Shown: positions 6,876 through 14,684 of the stretch, one piece after another | How the letters are laid out: every line of letters begins with the position of its first letter | How positions within the stretch are numbered: position 1 is the stretch's first letter | Assembly: GCA_904502025.1 (NCBI GenBank) | Contig: CAJGDJ010000038.1 | Location: forward strand, 1 to 16,724 | Length of the DNA: 16,724 bases | Source: an uncultured Muribaculaceae bacterium | Lineage (GTDB): Bacteria > Bacteroidota > Bacteroidia > Bacteroidales > Muribaculaceae | Direction: 5' to 3' | Position numbers and translations under genes: made by a program | The notes under the pieces: generated by a model | Told to the model about the DNA's origin: nothing | Databases searched by the model: none | What the model saw: the letters and a program-made list of their open reading frames with translations, nothing else

Positions 6876-7631
6876 ATGGAACGAAACGAATATATATTTG
6901 GCATTCGTGCTGTGATGGAAGCCATCGAAGCCGGTAAAGATATCGATAAAATTCTTATCAAAAAAGACTTGCAAGGAGAGCTTGTTGGAGAATTATTTGA
7001 TCTTATACACGAATATAAGATTGTAACCCAACGAGTACCCATTGAACGAATTAATAAAATTACCCGAAAAAATCATCAAGGTGTAATAGCAATCTTATCG
7101 GCAGTAACATATCATACCCTCGAAAACCTCGTACCACAAATATATGAAGAAGGAATGTTGCCATTTGTTGTTGTTCTTGATGGCATTACCGATGTCAGAA
7201 ATTTTGGTGCAATTTCACGTACATGCGAATGCGTTGGTGCAAACGCTATTGTAATCCCCGAACGTGGAAGTGTAACTGTTAATGCCGATGCAATCAAGAC
7301 CTCAGCAGGAGCACTACACTATCTACCAGTATGTCGCGAAAAAAATGTCTTTTCAGCTGTTCGTTTCTTAAAGGACAATGGTTATCAAATTGTCGCTGCT
7401 TCTGAAAAAGCAGATATTTCATACACCCAAGCCGATTATACCGGTCCGGTTGCTATCGTTATGGGAGCCGAAGATGTGGGTATTTCGCCCGAGGTACTTC
7501 GACTCTGCGACACAATGGTCTCGATTCCTCAATTTGGCAACATCAGTTCTCTCAACGTGTCGGTTGCTGCAGGTGTAATGATGTATGAGGTAGTGCGACA
7601 ACGATTGGCAGCAGATATGAACGTAAAATAA
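6876..7631 (+). CDS. rlmB: TrmH/SpoU-family 23S rRNA 2'-O-ribose methyltransferase (RlmB type)
   Basis: A SPOUT-class methyltransferase that transfers a methyl group from S-adenosylmethionine to a ribose 2'-OH. The E. coli homologue modifies G2251 of 23S rRNA. The N-terminal substrate-binding domain (about 1-80) contains MERNEYIFGIRAVMEAI and KNHQGVIAIL. The catalytic domain holds motif 1 LDGITDVRNFGAISRTCE (101-118, N109 and R115), motif 2 IVMGAEDVGIS (194-204) and motif 3 IPQFGNISSLNVSVAAG (217-233), which together form the SAM-binding knot. Length 251 fits. The gene starts 9 nt after recN and has no promoter of its own that I could see. The exact target nucleotide is inferred from the family. 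Confidence 0.9.
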   Translation: MERNEYIFGIRAVMEAIEAGKDIDKILIKKDLQGELVGELFDLIHEYKIVTQRVPIERINKITRKNHQGVIAILSAVTYHTLENLVPQIYEEGMLPFVVVLDGITDVRNFGAISRTCECVGANAIVIPERGSVTVNADAIKTSAGALHYLPVCREKNVFSAVRFLKDNGYQIVAASEKADISYTQADYTGPVAIVMGAEDVGISPEVLRLCDTMVSIPQFGNISSLNVSVAAGVMMYEVVRQRLAADMNVK

Positions 7632-7658
7632 TTAATCTAACATAAATACATATTTATT

Positions 7659-8849
7659 ATGGCAAAAATAGGATCAGTAATGACCCCGGTTGGTCGCAAA
7701 GCCCTACTCTTAGGAAGTGGAGAATTAGGAAAAGAAGTAGCTATTGAATTACAACGCTATGGCGTAGAAGTTGTTGCATGCGACAAATACGCAAACGCTC
7801 CAGCTATGCAAATAGCACATCGCTATCATGTTTTCAATATGCTTGATGGTGCAAAACTTCGTGAAATCATCGAGTTGGAAAAACCCGACCACATTATCCC
7901 CGAAGTTGAAGCAATTGCAACTCCAGTTCTCAAAGAGTTAGAAGCAGAGGGCTACAATATAACCCCTACTGCCAATGCAGCATGGTTGACAATGAATCGC
8001 GAAGGCATTCGCCGACTTGCTGCTGAAGAACTTGGCGTAACAACTTCGCCCTATCGATTCGCATCTGATTATGAAGAATTCAAAAATGCAGTAGAAGAAA
8101 TTGGCATTCCTTGTGTAGTAAAACCTATCATGAGTTCATCGGGTCATGGCCAAAGTGTTATCAAGACTGCCGAAGACATCGAAAACTCATGGAAAATCGC
8201 ACAAGAAGGTGGTCGAGCCGGAGCCGGACGTGTAATCGTTGAAGGCTTCATCAAATTTGATTATGAAATCACGCTATTGACTGTTCGCAGTTGCTCAGGC
8301 ACTACATTCTGTGCACCAGTAGGTCATATTCAAATCGATGGCGACTACCGTTACTCATGGCAACCTCAACCAATGACCGATAATGCTCTTGCTAAAGCAC
8401 AAGAAATTGCAAAAAAAGTTACCGACGCCCTTGGTGGATATGGAATTTTTGGTGTTGAATTATTTATCAAAGGTGATGATGTGATATTCAGCGAAGTTTC
8501 TCCTCGCCCACACGACACCGGTATGGTTACTATGATTTCGCAAGACATGAGTGAATTTGCCTTACATGCTCGTGCATTGCTCGGACTTCCTGTTCCTGCA
8601 ATACGTTTCTATGGTCCATCGGCTTCTCGTGCGGTTGTTGTTGAAGGCGACACCGATAAAATTGAAATGGACAATCTTGAAGAAGTATTGGCTGAAGAAG
8701 GTGTACAAATGCGTATTTTTGGCAAACCCGAAATCAAAGGACATCGTCGCATGGCTGTAATCCTTGCCACTGATGAAACAGTTGAAGCTGCTCGCGAAAA
8801 AGCCGAAAGAGCATACAACAAGCTCAAAGTAAACGTACTCCCTCGATAA
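7659..8849 (+). CDS. purT: Formate-dependent phosphoribosylglycinamide formyltransferase
   Basis: PurT makes formylglycinamide ribonucleotide from GAR, formate and ATP, the folate-independent version of the third step of purine synthesis. It belongs to the ATP-grasp superfamily. Residues 14-95 form the N-terminal domain (ALLLGSGELGKEVAIELQR, LEKPDHIIPEVEAIAT). The ATP-grasp core includes LTMNREGIRRLAAEELGV (110-127), VVKPIMSSSGHGQS (153-166), GGRAGAGRVIVEGF (184-197), and metal ligands E267 (GIFGVELF) and E279 (FSEVSPRPHDTGM). The C-terminus has FGKPEIKGHRR (354-364). The 396 residues align closely with my memory of E. coli PurT. It starts 27 nt after rlmB, so it may share the operon, and it ends at a hairpin terminator. 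Confidence 0.97.
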   Translation: MAKIGSVMTPVGRKALLLGSGELGKEVAIELQRYGVEVVACDKYANAPAMQIAHRYHVFNMLDGAKLREIIELEKPDHIIPEVEAIATPVLKELEAEGYNITPTANAAWLTMNREGIRRLAAEELGVTTSPYRFASDYEEFKNAVEEIGIPCVVKPIMSSSGHGQSVIKTAEDIENSWKIAQEGGRAGAGRVIVEGFIKFDYEITLLTVRSCSGTTFCAPVGHIQIDGDYRYSWQPQPMTDNALAKAQEIAKKVTDALGGYGIFGVELFIKGDDVIFSEVSPRPHDTGMVTMISQDMSEFALHARALLGLPVPAIRFYGPSASRAVVVEGDTDKIEMDNLEEVLAEEGVQMRIFGKPEIKGHRRMAVILATDETVEAAREKAERAYNKLKVNVLPR

Positions 8850-8868
8850 TAAACTGCTTATATATACG

Positions 8869-8900
8869 AAAAAGGAGCCAATTGGTTCCTTTTTCTTTTG
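8869..8900. terminator. Bidirectional intrinsic terminator between purT and the convergent helicase gene
   Basis: An 11-bp stem (8869-8879 with 8884-8894, containing one G-T pair) closes an AATT loop. AAAAAGGA on the left and TCCTTTTT on the right give a U-tract in either direction. It lies 19 nt after the purT stop and just past the end of the minus-strand helicase gene, so it probably ends both transcripts. Confidence 0.85.
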
Positions 8901-10904
8901 CTATTTGCTGCGATTTTTTCGATATTTTTTTGCTTGTTTACGATGTTTCTCTGCCATTTCTTCATCGTCGATTTTTTCATACAAATCGGCAAGACGTGAA
9001 TGGATTGCAGGCTCTTTTTCTCCATTTGATAATGCCACCAAATACCAATTTAGTGCATCATATAAATCTCCTTGATTCATATATATGTTACCCAACTGAA
9101 ATGGTGCATTATAATTTGTGCTATCCAATTCAACTACCTTCTTAAAAGATTCAATTGCACAATTTATATCACCAATCTCCATTAATGCCAACCCCTTTCC
9201 ATACCATGCCGGCAGATAATCGTCACACAAAGATATTGCTTTATTGAAATTAGCAATAGCCGGGGTATAATCCATCGTTTCTTGCAAACAATCATTTCCC
9301 ATCAACACATATTCTCGTGCAAGTTCTCTAAATCGCTGTTTATGTGCTTCTATTGTTTTATGACATTCTTCAACTTCATTTTTTAGTGATGATATCACAT
9401 TTAGTTTACGACTAATCAAGCGTGCAACCGATGGCCGATTTAATTCATTTCGTGATTTTACTCCTTCGATGAAATTATATACTGCTCCACGATAGTTACC
9501 TTGTGCAAAATCATCTGACGCTTGCTGATATGCGTCATCGGCTTTTGCCCATTGTAATGCATTATCAATCAATTTCTGATTATTAAATTCTTTACTGAAT
9601 TGAACTATCGACGGATTCACAAATATGTCACGTTCTGACAGATAGCTTTTCAACACCAATCCCTCAAGACTTGTGCAACGGCTTAATGCCACATAGGTTT
9701 GGCCACTGCTAAATGCACCACGACCAAAATCAACCACAACATTATTAAATGTCAATCCCTGACTTTTATGAACAGTCAATGCCCAAGCCAATTTCAATGG
9801 GTATTGAGTGAATGATCCAAGTTCTTTTTCTATTACTCGATTTGTCTTTTCGTCATACTGATACACTATATTTGACCAAATTTCAGGTTCAACCTCATGA
9901 CGTTCTCCACTTTCGAGTTCAACCTCAATTCTTTCTTGGGTTGCTAAATAAATCTTACCAACAGTTCCATTTACCCACCTTTTTTCAGGGTCATTTTTTA
10001 TAAAAACAACCTGAGCACCTGTCTTTAATACTAATTCTCGAAGTGTGGGCAAAGAATTTTCGGGAAACTCACCTTTTATATAACCTTCATATATAATTTC
10101 TTGTGCCGGGAGCAAATCAAGTTGTTCATCATTAACGGCATCGACCATATCACGACGAGTGGCAAGTTGCATTACCATTTTTGAATTATCGCAATCATAC
10201 CGTTCATTAACTCGAGCATTTAGAATGGCCAAGTCATTAGCAGTTGCAGCTCCGACTCTTATTCGATCAAGCATCGAAATAAAATTAGAATCTTTCTGCC
10301 GATATATTTTTCGTAATTCTATAGGTACCAGTGAGAATTCACGAAATGCCAATGCACTAAAAAAATATGAATTAGGGTAGAATCTACGTAACACATCACG
10401 CATATCCCCCGTTACGACCGGTTCAAGCTGAAATATGTCGCCTACAAGCAAAAGTTGCTTTCCCCCAAATGGCTCTCTCATATTCCCTGAATAAACTCTC
10501 AACACTTTATCCATAAAGTCAATAATATCAGCCCTCACCATTGATATTTCATCAATAATAATTAATTCGAGCTTTTTTATCAATTTACATAATGCTTTAG
10601 GATATTTTAATCGCTGGCGTAAGTGTTTTACACTAAAATCAGGGTCATCGGGAAGTAATGGCTTGAATGGTATTCTGAAAAAAGAATGCATCGTTTGTCC
10701 TCCAACATTTACAGCTGCTATACCTGTTGGAGCGAGAACTACATAATTTTTCTTTGTTTTCGAACAAATATATCTCAAAAACGTAGATTTCCCGGTCCCG
10801 GCTTTTCCTGTTAAGAATACTGAACTATGAGTGTATCGAATTAACTTCCACGCATTTTGAAACTCTTCATTTTCAAGATCTATATTTTTCAACTCATCAT
10901 TCAT
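8901..10904 (-). CDS. PIF1-like superfamily 1 DNA helicase with C-terminal TPR domain
   Basis: The N-terminal two thirds is an SF1B helicase of the PIF1/RecD type, which unwinds DNA 5' to 3' in characterised members. Motifs are Walker A GKAGTGKS (33-40), LAPTGIAAVNVGGQTMHSFF (57-76), Walker B IIIDEISMV (115-123), motif III LLVGDIFQLEPV (152-163), LTVHKSQGLTF (376-386) and YVALSRC (404-410). From about 450 to the basic tail at 667 the protein is helical with TPR-like repeats; the clearest are NFNKAISLCDDYLPAWYGKG, SFKKVVELDSTNYNAPFQLG and NWYLVALSNGEKEPAIHSRL. A lysine/arginine tail (KHRKQAKKYRKNRSK) ends it. The TPRs suggest docking to protein partners. I recall similar fusions in other Bacteroidetes. 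It is a single-gene transcript bounded by terminators. Confidence 0.9.
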   Translation of the reverse strand: MNDELKNIDLENEEFQNAWKLIRYTHSSVFLTGKAGTGKSTFLRYICSKTKKNYVVLAPTGIAAVNVGGQTMHSFFRIPFKPLLPDDPDFSVKHLRQRLKYPKALCKLIKKLELIIIDEISMVRADIIDFMDKVLRVYSGNMREPFGGKQLLLVGDIFQLEPVVTGDMRDVLRRFYPNSYFFSALAFREFSLVPIELRKIYRQKDSNFISMLDRIRVGAATANDLAILNARVNERYDCDNSKMVMQLATRRDMVDAVNDEQLDLLPAQEIIYEGYIKGEFPENSLPTLRELVLKTGAQVVFIKNDPEKRWVNGTVGKIYLATQERIEVELESGERHEVEPEIWSNIVYQYDEKTNRVIEKELGSFTQYPLKLAWALTVHKSQGLTFNNVVVDFGRGAFSSGQTYVALSRCTSLEGLVLKSYLSERDIFVNPSIVQFSKEFNNQKLIDNALQWAKADDAYQQASDDFAQGNYRGAVYNFIEGVKSRNELNRPSVARLISRKLNVISSLKNEVEECHKTIEAHKQRFRELAREYVLMGNDCLQETMDYTPAIANFNKAISLCDDYLPAWYGKGLALMEIGDINCAIESFKKVVELDSTNYNAPFQLGNIYMNQGDLYDALNWYLVALSNGEKEPAIHSRLADLYEKIDDEEMAEKHRKQAKKYRKNRSK

Positions 10905-10910
10905 ACCTCA

Positions 10911-10918
10911 CAAATATA
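10911..10918 (-). promoter_or_regulatory. Candidate -7 box of the helicase gene, very close to the start codon
   Basis: On the minus strand TATATTTG (10918 down to 10911) fits TAnnTTTG and ends 6 nt before the ATG at 10904. If it is used, transcription would begin at or next to the start codon, giving a leaderless or nearly leaderless mRNA. The -33 match is poor (GTTG at 10938-10935, spacing 16). The next in-frame Met is residue 72, after Walker A, so a downstream start is not an option. Confidence 0.4.
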
Positions 10919-10920
10919 AT

Positions 10921-10952
10921 AAAAAAGGATAATGCAACTACATTATCCTTTT
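10921..10952 (-). terminator. Intrinsic terminator of the OmpP1/FadL-like gene
   Basis: A perfect 12-bp stem, AAAAGGATAATG/CATTATCCTTTT (10923-10934 with 10941-10952), closes a 6-nt loop. In the minus-strand transcript it follows the stop codon at 10979 by 26 nt and is followed by a T-rich run. It separates this gene from the downstream helicase promoter. Confidence 0.85.
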
Positions 10953-10978
10953 AACACCATAAAGTTACTAAAAAATTC

Positions 10979-12586
10979 TTAGAACTTATATCCTACACTC
11001 AAAACAATTGAGTTATTATTATCTTTTATTGTTGACTTAGGGGCTTGATATTCATCATAGTTTGTGAATGCATGATATTCACTTTCTCTGTTTTTATATA
11101 CGTATGCTGCATCAATATAGAAACCACCGGTGCGATAGCCAACACCACATGTTACGTATTGTGTTTTATTATCAAATGTATAAGAAGGATCAGTGCCTGA
11201 AGTTGCAATATAATCCGAGCTATTTGCAGCTGCATCTTTCACATTCGACATTTGATAATTATATCCGGCTCTCACACTGAATTTTGGTGTTATTCTATAT
11301 TCTGCACCAATACGGAATATATTTTGACCTTTGAAGTATCTATTAATATCGGTTGTAACATCATCATAAGTATAACCATAATCATCTTTAACCACCATAT
11401 CATTATACGCGTCATACTCATAATCAAAACTTACAATTGCTCGGCCACCAATCACTCCTGCAACACTTGCCATAATCTTCCATGGCGTACGTAATTTTGA
11501 ATCAAAAACTGCGATTTCTGTATAATCAGAAAATTCAGGTTCTTGCAAATATTGATAATCTAATTCCGCCTTATAATCATGACGTAAATCATAATAAGTA
11601 GGAGTATGAACAGCAAATCCCAAACGCAATTCATTGATTGGTTTTACAATCAATCCGGCCTTGAAATTATACCCTGTACCACTGACATGTTTATAATTGT
11701 CTAATGCGAAACTCGCGTTTCCATTAACTTCATATTCTTCATAGTCATTATTACCTACTTCTCTTAATTCAATAACTCTTGCATCAGCTAAGTTTTCATA
11801 ATAATAGGCATATCTTGTATATTCCAAATCAGTAATACCAAGTCCAACACCCCAATATACCATATCAACAAAGTTTCCACCAAGGTTAATTGAGTACTCA
11901 TCAGCATAACCTTGTTCTCTCACTGAAAACATTGCATCTCCTGCTGTAATTGGATTTCCATTGGCGTCATATTTATATAACCCATTATAGTTAGAAGTAT
12001 TTCCTATCGGATTAATCAAATATGTGTTATAAGCAAGAATACTTAACCAATCGGCATTAACATTATAATCAAAATAAGGATTATAATCAGTGGTCAAATC
12101 TAATTCACCGGGAGCATAGCCATTAGAAAAATCTGCAATATAATTCGACATAGATGTAGCAATATTTGGCATACCTCCACGATATATCCTATCAAACGAT
12201 GCAGTTCGGCTAAATGAGACACCCATATTAAGAATAGGCATTACATTATTGTTTAGCTTGAAAGTCCCTACATAGCCAAAATTAGGACAATAAAATTTTA
12301 CTTGGTCTTCTTTCAATGAAAATCCATCAGAGTTTGATTTTGTAGCTTGAATGTTTAGGTCGAATGTAACACCTACTTCACTGCTTCGATAAACTCCAAT
12401 ACCGGCAGGATTTTGATTCAAGGTAGAAAGGTCGCCACCAAGAGCACCAAACGCACCACCCATCGACATAAATCGTGCAGTCCCTTTGAGATCTCCTTGA
12501 GACAATTGATAAGCATCTACTGCACTTTGAGCCAATAGCACCGATGGTGCAAGACTCAATACTGTTGCTAATAATATCTTTTTCAT
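10979..12586 (-). CDS. OmpP1/FadL-family outer-membrane beta-barrel protein
   Basis: A 535-residue outer-membrane protein. The start chosen is the ATG at 12586, giving MKKILLATVLSLAPSVLLA-Q, a clean signal peptide; a TTG five codons upstream (12601) is a less likely start. After the signal peptide come LKGTARFMSMGGAFGALGGD and LSTLNQNPAGIGVYRSSEVG (residues about 33-72), the N-terminal hallmark of the OmpP1/FadL/TodX family. The rest has alternating aromatic beta-strand pattern and ends IVLSVGYKF with the terminal Phe typical of barrel proteins. Known FadL proteins carry hydrophobic molecules across the outer membrane; Bacteroidetes members are often labelled hemin receptors with little support. 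Substrate here is unknown. It lies 35 nt after an aromatic-rich secreted protein gene, with no terminator between, so the two probably form an operon. Confidence 0.85.
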   Translation of the reverse strand: MKKILLATVLSLAPSVLLAQSAVDAYQLSQGDLKGTARFMSMGGAFGALGGDLSTLNQNPAGIGVYRSSEVGVTFDLNIQATKSNSDGFSLKEDQVKFYCPNFGYVGTFKLNNNVMPILNMGVSFSRTASFDRIYRGGMPNIATSMSNYIADFSNGYAPGELDLTTDYNPYFDYNVNADWLSILAYNTYLINPIGNTSNYNGLYKYDANGNPITAGDAMFSVREQGYADEYSINLGGNFVDMVYWGVGLGITDLEYTRYAYYYENLADARVIELREVGNNDYEEYEVNGNASFALDNYKHVSGTGYNFKAGLIVKPINELRLGFAVHTPTYYDLRHDYKAELDYQYLQEPEFSDYTEIAVFDSKLRTPWKIMASVAGVIGGRAIVSFDYEYDAYNDMVVKDDYGYTYDDVTTDINRYFKGQNIFRIGAEYRITPKFSVRAGYNYQMSNVKDAAANSSDYIATSGTDPSYTFDNKTQYVTCGVGYRTGGFYIDAAYVYKNRESEYHAFTNYDEYQAPKSTIKDNNNSIVLSVGYKF

Positions 12587-12621
12587 AATTATGATTTTCA
12601 ATTAAAAATTTGAATTACATA

Positions 12622-13770
12622 TTAACGACGTCCACGTCCGCCACCTCGGCTGCCTCCCCCCGAAAAGCTTCCACTTCCACGATTTGAGCCACCACTGCTC
12701 GGACGTGAATAAGAACCACTACTATTGTGATTAGAATTACTATTACCGGGTCGAGAATAAGAATTATTGTTTGATGATGATTTGTTTGGACCTGTTGAAA
12801 CACTTCTATTATTTCCACTTCTACTTCGACGTTCTTCTTTAAGACCTACGCCGGCTTTATTCGAGTTATTTTGTTGCAAAGTCCCTTCAAAATTCATATT
12901 ATTTTGATTTCTTCCGGAAGTAGAACGATAGTTTCCACGACCTTCCGACATATTGCTTGGTCGAGATGAATTTGTTGGAATCCCCATATTACTACTTCTG
13001 CCTCGATTTGCCCCATTACCTGAACCAAACGAAGAATTATTTCCACGTCGTGTATATCCCGGACGAGAAACTCCGCTTGTTCTGTTTCCGGGACGATGAG
13101 GACGATAAGCTCCTGATGATGCCGGTCTTACGCCACTATGATGTGGAGAATATGTAGGACCATGATGATGGTGATGTCCATAATATGGATAATAAGGAGC
13201 ACAATACCATGGATCATACCAAGGATTATACCAATAATAATTTGGCCAATATGGATTCCACACTCCTGCATAGAATGTATAATTCCATGAATAGCGAGGA
13301 TATGAATAATTCCAAGCCCAACCGGGATATGGATCCCAAAAATTATCTACATATATATTTACTACCGATTGATTGTTACTATATGAATCAATCAATTCCT
13401 GATTACCTGAACTTGACACAATTTCAGGATTATAAAAACGCTCGATTCTATTGGTATATGTATATCCACCTATATTCAAAACTGAATCATAACTCACCGT
13501 ATCTGAATATATATCGGAATAAATTCCTTGGCGATTATACTCATCAACATCACGCATTGAACCACTATAAGAACTATAATCAATACTGCTTACCGGCTGT
13601 GATATTGCAGTCGTAGTGGATTTAGTTACAACTTCTACCTTTTGTGTTTTAGACTTATCTTTTGACGCATCATAATAAATATCATCATCAAAATAATTAT
13701 CAGCCATTGCTATTGGAACAATAACAAGCGACACTAACGTATATAACAATCTAAAGTTTATCATTTTCAT
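12622..13770 (-). CDS. Exported low-complexity protein rich in Tyr/Trp and Asn/Ser/Arg/Gly, unknown function
   Basis: I do not recognise a functional family. The 382 residues begin with a signal peptide (MKMINFRLLYTLVSLVIVPI-AMA, mature start near DNYFDDD; Met3 could also be the start). Three zones follow. Residues 24-140 are acidic and Tyr/Ser-rich, with RIERFYNPE. Residues 141-198 are packed with Trp, Tyr and Pro (WDPYPGWAWNYSYPRYSWNY, WYNPWYDPWYCAPYYPYY) and run into five His (199-203). Residues 215-382 are Arg/Ser/Gly/Asn-rich with RPG repeats and end GGGSRGGGRGRR. Similar Tyr/Trp-rich exported proteins of Bacteroides have been labelled vitellogenin-like, a name without functional meaning. 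The basic tail could bind polyanions or the cell wall; this is a guess. Probably co-transcribed with the FadL-like gene downstream. Confidence 0.8.
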   Translation of the reverse strand: MKMINFRLLYTLVSLVIVPIAMADNYFDDDIYYDASKDKSKTQKVEVVTKSTTTAISQPVSSIDYSSYSGSMRDVDEYNRQGIYSDIYSDTVSYDSVLNIGGYTYTNRIERFYNPEIVSSSGNQELIDSYSNNQSVVNIYVDNFWDPYPGWAWNYSYPRYSWNYTFYAGVWNPYWPNYYWYNPWYDPWYCAPYYPYYGHHHHHGPTYSPHHSGVRPASSGAYRPHRPGNRTSGVSRPGYTRRGNNSSFGSGNGANRGRSSNMGIPTNSSRPSNMSEGRGNYRSTSGRNQNNMNFEGTLQQNNSNKAGVGLKEERRSRSGNNRSVSTGPNKSSSNNNSYSRPGNSNSNHNSSGSYSRPSSGGSNRGSGSFSGGGSRGGGRGRR

Positions 13771-13844
13771 TGCATTATGATATTATCGTTATTTATGATA
13801 AATAGACTTCTACTTTCTTCAAAAGTTTAATCCATAATTAACAA

Positions 13845-13852
13845 CAAATTTA
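13845..13852 (-). promoter_or_regulatory. Candidate -7 box for the aromatic-rich protein / FadL operon
   Basis: On the minus strand TAAATTTG (13852 down to 13845) fits TAnnTTTG and lies about 75 nt upstream of the ATG at 13770. No correctly spaced TTTG was found at -33. The region is very AT-rich, so a chance match is possible. Confidence 0.3.
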
Positions 13853-13908
13853 TCGCAAATAAACTTACTATCATAATTTTTTATATTTAATTATATCTTT
13901 TTTCACAT

Positions 13909-13945
13909 TTATTGCCGGAGAATATTATAAACTCACCGGCAATAA
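13909..13945. terminator. Strong hairpin downstream of the HdeD-like gene
   Basis: A perfect 10-bp stem, TTATTGCCGG/CCGGCAATAA (13909-13918 with 13936-13945), closes a 17-nt AT-rich loop 22 nt past the HdeD-like stop codon. Neither strand has a good T-run directly after the stem, so it may be a weak terminator or an mRNA 3'-end stabiliser. It is among the most GC-rich short segments in this intergenic gap. Confidence 0.5.
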
Positions 13946-13967
13946 TGTTTCTGAAAATCTTTACAAC

Positions 13968-14519
13968 TTATTTCTCCTCAGGTCGCATATCATTAGAGAT
14001 TATCATTAGTGAGAATCCCCAATAAATGAAAGCAATTGATGTAAGCATACTAATCATCATCACATCTTGCAAATATCCCGACTCAATAAAGAAATAACTA
14101 ATTATAAGCAATAAAACACCATTAATAAGGTTTATCCACCAATAACGTCGGCGACGAGCTGTTATAGCTCCCACTAACACCGTTAATCCCCAGAAGAAGA
14201 ATACGATTGCAAAGAAGTATGGTAATATCAACTCACTTAACACGATGCTACGAACAAGTATAAATCCTAAAAATATATCGAGAATGCCACCAACAAGCCA
14301 CCAACCCCACCCTTTGGGGTGTTTTACACTTATTGATACACATAATTGAACCACACCAACAACTATTAACATCCACCCAAAGAGCATTGACACAACGGTA
14401 TAACCTATTACAGGAAATAACCAATAAGCAAAACCCTCTATCACCAACAAAATACCAACAATAAGAATTACCCACCACCATCGTGAGGTTCCCCAAAAAT
14501 TAACATAATTAGTTTTCAT
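13968..14519 (-). CDS. HdeD-family (DUF308) inner-membrane protein
   Basis: A 183-residue protein made almost entirely of six membrane helices (about 15-35, 41-63, 72-93, 97-119, 128-146 and 152-174). Short polar links carry KHPKGWGWW and ITARRRRYWW, and the second positively charged link would face the cytoplasm. The paired-helix pattern with GWMLIVVGVVQL, GGILDIFLGF and WGLTVLVGA fits the HdeD/DUF308 family. E. coli HdeD has been linked to acid resistance, but the biochemical role of the family is not known, so stress function here is inference. ATG at 14519 gives a natural start with no better alternative. It is divergent from the porin gene and upstream of, but 197 nt from, the aromatic-rich protein gene. 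Confidence 0.85.
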   Translation of the reverse strand: MKTNYVNFWGTSRWWWVILIVGILLVIEGFAYWLFPVIGYTVVSMLFGWMLIVVGVVQLCVSISVKHPKGWGWWLVGGILDIFLGFILVRSIVLSELILPYFFAIVFFFWGLTVLVGAITARRRRYWWINLINGVLLLIISYFFIESGYLQDVMMISMLTSIAFIYWGFSLMIISNDMRPEEK

Positions 14520-14544
14520 AAAATTTCAATTATTTAGTTATACT

Positions 14545-14552
14545 TAAATTTG
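14545..14552 (+). promoter_or_regulatory. Candidate -7 box for the DcaP-like porin gene
   Basis: TAAATTTG fits TAnnTTTG and would give a 5' untranslated region of roughly 125 nt before the ATG at 14685. A matching -33 TTTG is absent. It lies in a 165-nt divergent AT-rich spacer, so confidence is low. Confidence 0.25.
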
Positions 14553-14605
14553 GTTTTGAATCTATAACAATCTTTTCCTTTATTTTGTTGAAAAAACTTT
14601 TTTCA

Positions 14606-14613
14606 CAAACCTA
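14606..14613 (-). promoter_or_regulatory. Candidate -7 box for the HdeD-like gene
   Basis: On the minus strand TAGGTTTG (14613 down to 14606) fits TAnnTTTG and lies 87 nt from the ATG at 14519. No clear -33 TTTG at normal spacing. If both divergent candidates are real, the two transcripts would overlap across about 14550-14600. Confidence 0.35.
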
Positions 14614-14684
14614 TTAATTACATTATTTGTTATAAAGATTGACTTTACATAAACAATAACAATTATCATAAAATGTATATAGGT

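Noticed and set aside
10979..12601. TTG at 12601 as start of the FadL-like protein
   Set aside because: The ATG at 12586 gives a standard MKK-type signal peptide. The five extra residues from TTG would precede it without benefit.
12615..12818. 67-residue minus-strand frame in another phase over the end of the aromatic-rich protein
   Set aside because: Valine/isoleucine-rich shadow of the Arg/Ser/Gly repeat codons. The main frame has a signal peptide and continues through this region.
13185..13616. 143-residue open frame on the plus strand
   Set aside because: Antisense to the aromatic-rich secreted protein. Its Met/Asn/Tyr/His-rich composition is what the complement of a Trp/Tyr/Ser-rich coding region gives, and it has no recognisable domain.
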